From NCBI GenBank assembly GCA_946401765.1, contig CAMIVJ010000101.1:1-8972 (forward strand): a stretch of DNA of 8,972 nt. Direction: 5' to 3'. Made by a program: the position numbers and the translations under genes. Positions within the stretch are counted from its first letter, which is position 1. Each line of letters begins with the position of its first letter. The DNA is from an uncultured bacterium (GTDB lineage Bacteria; Verrucomicrobiota; Kiritimatiellia; RFP12; UBA1067). Positions 6,574 to 8,972 of this stretch are shown one piece after another. The notes under the pieces are model-generated. The model saw nothing but the letters and a program-made list of their open reading frames with translations. It did not search any database and had not been told where the DNA came from.

Positions 6574-7100
6574 GCAAGAAGCTCCTTCAGTTTTCTCAGC
6601 GCGTTGAACATCCTCGACTTCACGGTGCCCACGGGTATCTTCAGGATCTTGCCCACTTCGGCGTAGGGAAGGTCCTGGAAGACGCCCAGCTCCACGACGT
6701 CGCGCAGGCCCTCGGGGAGCCTCGCTACGGCGCGGCGCACATCCTCGCCCTCGGCGGGCGCGGGCGGCTTCTTGACGTCAGCCGCCACGTCCGCCTCGTG
6801 CGCAAGCCCCTCCTCCAGACCGGCCCTTCGGCCTTCCGCCCGGAAGAAGTCCACGGCCTCCTGCCCCGCCAGGAGGAAGAGGAAGGTCGTGAACTTGGCC
6901 TGCTCAGAGTATCTGCCGCGGTAGCGCCACAGCCGCAGGAAGGTACGCTGCGCGAGGTCTTGTCCGTCACTGTATGAAACGCCCTTGCGGAGGAAAAAGT
7001 TCAGAAGAATGTTCTGGTATCTCAGCACGAGCTCGCGGAACGCCTCGTCGCGTCCTGCGGCCGCCAGCGCCATAAGCTCGGCATCAGGAATGTCCGTCAC
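6570..7100 (-). CDS. ECF-type RNA polymerase sigma factor
   Basis: The 176-residue protein has the two-domain layout of extracytoplasmic-function sigma factors. Sigma region 2 covers about residues 17-92 (DEAFRELVLRYQNILLNFF, then GQDLAQRTFLRLWRYRGRY, the core-binding and -10-reading part). Region 4 covers about 120-175 (ARLPEGLRDVVELGVF, then PYAEVGKILKIPVGTVKSRM, the helix-turn-helix that reads the -35 element). A linker of nearly 30 residues, rich in Ala, Glu, Lys and Pro, joins them. The start is a GTG at 7098-7100 preceded by AAGGGG; the N-terminus MTDIPDAELMALAAAGRDEAF then fits the family, whereas the internal Met10 would cut it. The GTG overlaps the cvpA stop as GTGA and the gene overlaps its likely anti-sigma partner as ATGA. 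Such sigma factors switch on cell-envelope or stress genes when the membrane partner lets go; the target genes cannot be seen here. Confidence 0.93.
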   Translation of the reverse strand: MTDIPDAELMALAAAGRDEAFRELVLRYQNILLNFFLRKGVSYSDGQDLAQRTFLRLWRYRGRYSEQAKFTTFLFLLAGQEAVDFFRAEGRRAGLEEGLAHEADVAADVKKPPAPAEGEDVRRAVARLPEGLRDVVELGVFQDLPYAEVGKILKIPVGTVKSRMFNALRKLKELLA

Positions 7101-7585
7101 CGCGCGGCCCCTTCGGCATAGGCGTCGGCCCAGTCGGCGATCTGCCGTATCACGGGAGATTTCGCCGAGAAGTAGCCGCTCGAGTTCTCGCCTGGCTTCA
7201 CCACGCCCAGCCCTGTCAGCACGCCCGTTATCACCACGCCCTTCACGAGCCCTGCAACAAGGCCGAGAAAGCAGTCCAGCACCTTTCCGATGAGGAACGA
7301 CACGAACTTCTTCACGAGTATGCGCACCACGCCGCCCGCCACAAGCGCGAACAGCCCGTCGATTCCGATCGCCACGGCCTTGCGCACGCCCTCGTCGTGC
7401 GCCGACGCCACCTGCGCCGATATGTTCACGGCGACGCCGTAGAGGAGAAACCCCGCCAGAAGCCCGGTCGCTATGCCCAGCAGCGAGCCTATCTCGCCGG
7501 ATATGCCGCGCACGAGGCCAATGACGGCCAAGATGGCAATCCCCCCCAGAATCACCCAGTCAAGCGTGGTAAAATCGGCCGGCAT
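7097..7585 (-). CDS. cvpA: CvpA-family membrane protein
   Basis: The 162-residue protein has four predicted membrane spans (about 8-25, 32-53, 70-91 and 105-129), the layout of the CvpA/colicin V production family. It starts with LDWVILGGIAILAVIGLVRGISGEIG, the usual first span followed by R-G, and carries VLDCFLGLVAGLVKGVV (102-118), matching the family pattern L-D-x-x-x-G-x-x-x-G-x-x-(K/R)-G. CvpA was found through colicin V export in E. coli and is linked to envelope integrity; its exact activity is unclear. AAAGGAGC a few bases before the ATG supports the start. It is 19 bases after the lipoprotein stop and overlaps the sigma gene by four bases, so it is probably coupled to the sigma/anti-sigma pair. 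Confidence 0.87.
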   Translation of the reverse strand: MPADFTTLDWVILGGIAILAVIGLVRGISGEIGSLLGIATGLLAGFLLYGVAVNISAQVASAHDEGVRKAVAIGIDGLFALVAGGVVRILVKKFVSFLIGKVLDCFLGLVAGLVKGVVITGVLTGLGVVKPGENSSGYFSAKSPVIRQIADWADAYAEGAAR

Positions 7586-7604
7586 GAGAGCTCCTTTCCC
7601 GAAG

Positions 7605-8768
7605 TCACCTCAGTTCGGCGCGGTATGCCTGCCATCCCTCGGCCTGCGCGCCCTTCCCCGCCTTCCTCAGCGCCGCGATGAGCAGATCCAGCGTCTGCAC
7701 GTTGTCGGAGTCGTGCGCCACCGCGCGCTCGAGAACGGCCACTGCGGTGGACCATTTCTTGTGCTTGTACGCTAGCTGCGCCGCGGCCACATACGTCGCC
7801 TGGGCGGCGGGATTTGCGTCGATTGCGGCGCGGTAGGCCGCAAGCGCCTTGTCCACATCGCCGTCCACGCGCACGTTCACGCTCTTAAGCGTGGCGAACG
7901 CAAGCGCTGCCGGACCCGAGAGGGGATCGGCGGCGAAGGCGGCCTCGTACTTCTTCATGGCGGCAGTGATCATCTTCTTCGCCTGAAGGGCCTTTCCTTC
8001 GGAAATCAGCTTGGCGGCCTTTGCGGGGTCGCGCGAAGCCACGCCTTCCTTGCTGGCGGTCGAGGCGGCGATCGACCTGCGCAGGGCGGGAAGGATGTCG
8101 CGGGTGATCTTCTTAGCGCGCGGATCCCTCGCGTCAAGAAGACGGCTCGCCATCTCGAACTGCTCGCGCGCCGCGGCGTCGTAGTGGTAGGTGTCGCGCG
8201 AAAGCATGCCCAGATGGTACCATGCGGCCGCGTTGCGGGGATTGAGGCGGCGGGCGCGTATGAACGAGATGCGCGAGGCGTCGGGCTGGCTCTTGGCGAA
8301 CTCCACAACGCCGCGCCCAACCCAGGCCTCGCTGCGCAGGGCGGCGGGAAGCGACGTCTCGCGGGCGACGGCGGAGAAGTCGTCAAGCGCCTTCAAGTAG
8401 TCCTTCTTCAGATACGCCGCCTGGCCGGAGACGAGACGGGCCTCGGCGGAGTCGGGGCGGATCTCCAGGGCGCGCGCGGCTGCGGCGACGGCAGCCGCGG
8501 TCTCTCCAAGGCGCGTGTTCACGATGGCCAGCTGGATCTGCGCCTCGAAGTTCGTGGGGCACTTTGCGGCTGCGGCGGCGAACGCCGCGGCCGCCGTCGT
8601 GGCGTCCTGCTGGGCGAGCGCCGTCATGCCGCGCGCGACGTCGGCGGAGCCGTCGTCCTTCGCGGCCGCGGGGGCGCCGGGCGCAGGCTTGGAGCCGTCG
8701 CCGCAGCCTGCGAGCAGGCACGCGAGAACGGAGAGGGCCACGAGGGGAATTGTCTTGAAATGGTTCAT
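7605..8768 (-). CDS. TPR-repeat lipoprotein
   Basis: The 387-residue protein has a lipoprotein signal: K5, a hydrophobic stretch and the lipobox L19-A-G-C22, where C22 would be lipidated. A flexible Ala/Pro/Gly linker (23-42) leads to tetratricopeptide-like helix pairs through most of the rest, clear at about 43-76 (VARGMTALAQQDATTAAAAF), 77-110 (LAIVNTRLGETAAAV...LEIRPDSAEA), 111-145 (GQAAYLKKDYLKALDDF), a pair ending in RRLNPRNAAAWYHLGMLS and two or three more near the C-terminus (YEAAFAADP, YRAAIDANP, LERAVAHDSDN). TPRs bind other proteins, so this is probably an envelope scaffold; no enzyme motif is seen. The start is the ATG at 8766-8768, six bases after the cysteine synthase stop, with AAAGG (8779-8783) about ten bases upstream. 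A nearer ATG at 8776-8778 opens a different frame and would overlap the ribosome site. Confidence 0.88.
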   Translation of the reverse strand: MNHFKTIPLVALSVLACLLAGCGDGSKPAPGAPAAAKDDGSADVARGMTALAQQDATTAAAAFAAAAAKCPTNFEAQIQLAIVNTRLGETAAAVAAAARALEIRPDSAEARLVSGQAAYLKKDYLKALDDFSAVARETSLPAALRSEAWVGRGVVEFAKSQPDASRISFIRARRLNPRNAAAWYHLGMLSRDTYHYDAAAREQFEMASRLLDARDPRAKKITRDILPALRRSIAASTASKEGVASRDPAKAAKLISEGKALQAKKMITAAMKKYEAAFAADPLSGPAALAFATLKSVNVRVDGDVDKALAAYRAAIDANPAAQATYVAAAQLAYKHKKWSTAVAVLERAVAHDSDNVQTLDLLIAALRKAGKGAQAEGWQAYRAELR

Positions 8769-8774
8769 TGAATG

Positions 8775-8972
8775 TCATCCTTTCTGCTCTTCGTCGGCGA
8801 AGAGCGGTGTTGAGAAATAGCGTTCGGCGGTGTCGGGCAGAACCGTGACGACGGTCTTGCCCGGACCCAGCCGCCGCGCGAGCTTCAGCGCGGCGAAGAC
8901 GTTCGTGCCGGCGGATATGCCGGCGAGCAGGCCCTCCTTGCGGGCGAGGTCGCGGGCCGTGTCGAGGGCCTG
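8775..8972 (-). CDS. cysK: Cysteine synthase (O-acetylserine sulfhydrylase), C-terminal part (5' end outside window)
   Basis: The last 65 residues of a gene that enters from the right edge are visible, ending in TGA at 8775-8777. They read ARKEGLLAGISAGTNVFAAL (residues 11-30 of the visible part), ARRLGPGKTVVTVLPDTAER and YFSTPLF, matching the C-terminal part of CysK/CysM enzymes: G-I-S-S-G-A-N and P-D-T-G-E-R-Y-L-S-T-x-L-F in the usual form. By family knowledge the enzyme is a cytoplasmic PLP protein that joins O-acetylserine and sulfide to give cysteine. The PLP lysine lies outside the window. CysK is slightly favoured over CysM or a cystathionine beta-synthase-like enzyme by the tail, but the paralogues cannot be separated from this fragment. 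The stop is six bases before the lipoprotein ATG, so the two are probably co-transcribed. Confidence 0.88.
   Translation of the reverse strand, partial: QALDTARDLARKEGLLAGISAGTNVFAALKLARRLGPGKTVVTVLPDTAERYFSTPLFADEEQKG
8786..8805 (-). repeat. Perfect hairpin at the end of cysK, just before the lipoprotein ribosome site
   Basis: GCTCTTCG and CGAAGAGC form a perfect 8-base inverted repeat around a 4-base loop (8794-8797). It lies within the last codons of cysK and ends two bases before the AAAGG ribosome-binding sequence of the lipoprotein gene. No U run follows, so it is not a standard terminator. A coding-sequence coincidence is possible. Confidence 0.6.

Overview
The window is a GC-rich, densely packed stretch of bacterial chromosome. 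Every gene I can support lies on the minus strand, so transcription runs from high to low coordinates. I see no tRNA, rRNA, insertion sequence, CRISPR array or phage gene. Several traits point to an anaerobic PVC-type bacterium, most likely Kiritimatiellota or a related Verrucomicrobia/Lentisphaerae lineage: an exported carbohydrate-esterase-like protein, a citrate synthase of the type common in anaerobic Firmicutes, and an ECF sigma factor paired with an unusual membrane protein. This placement is inferred from the style of the proteins and was not tested against any database.

The window splits into two head-to-tail transcription units. The upstream unit (8972 to about 5846) holds the 3' end of a cysteine synthase gene, a TPR lipoprotein, a CvpA-family membrane protein, an ECF sigma factor and a one-span membrane protein that is probably its anti-sigma factor. 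The cvpA/sigma and sigma/anti-sigma junctions are 4-base GTGA and ATGA overlaps, so the three genes are probably translationally coupled. The unit ends at a GC-rich hairpin followed by a pyrimidine-rich tract (5834-5870).

The downstream unit starts at a good sigma-70-type promoter (TTGTCT, 17 bases, GATAAT; 5805-5833) that abuts the terminator. It encodes a Tat-exported metallophosphoesterase, citrate synthase, RNase D, a two-part SAM-dependent methyltransferase, an FmdB-type zinc-ribbon protein and the N-terminal 120 residues of an exported alpha/beta-hydrolase esterase cut by the window edge. Two junctions here (metallophosphoesterase/citrate synthase and citrate synthase/RNase D) are also ATGA overlaps. 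Apart from a possible RNA-related link between RNase D and the methyltransferase, these genes share no obvious pathway.

Most of the window is ordinary housekeeping DNA. The point most worth following is the putative anti-sigma factor. It has a degenerate zinc-binding motif (D8-C12-M15 where H-C-C is expected) and an outside domain carrying motifs like those of the terpenoid-cyclase/prenyltransferase toroid fold (Q-x-x-D-G-G-W).
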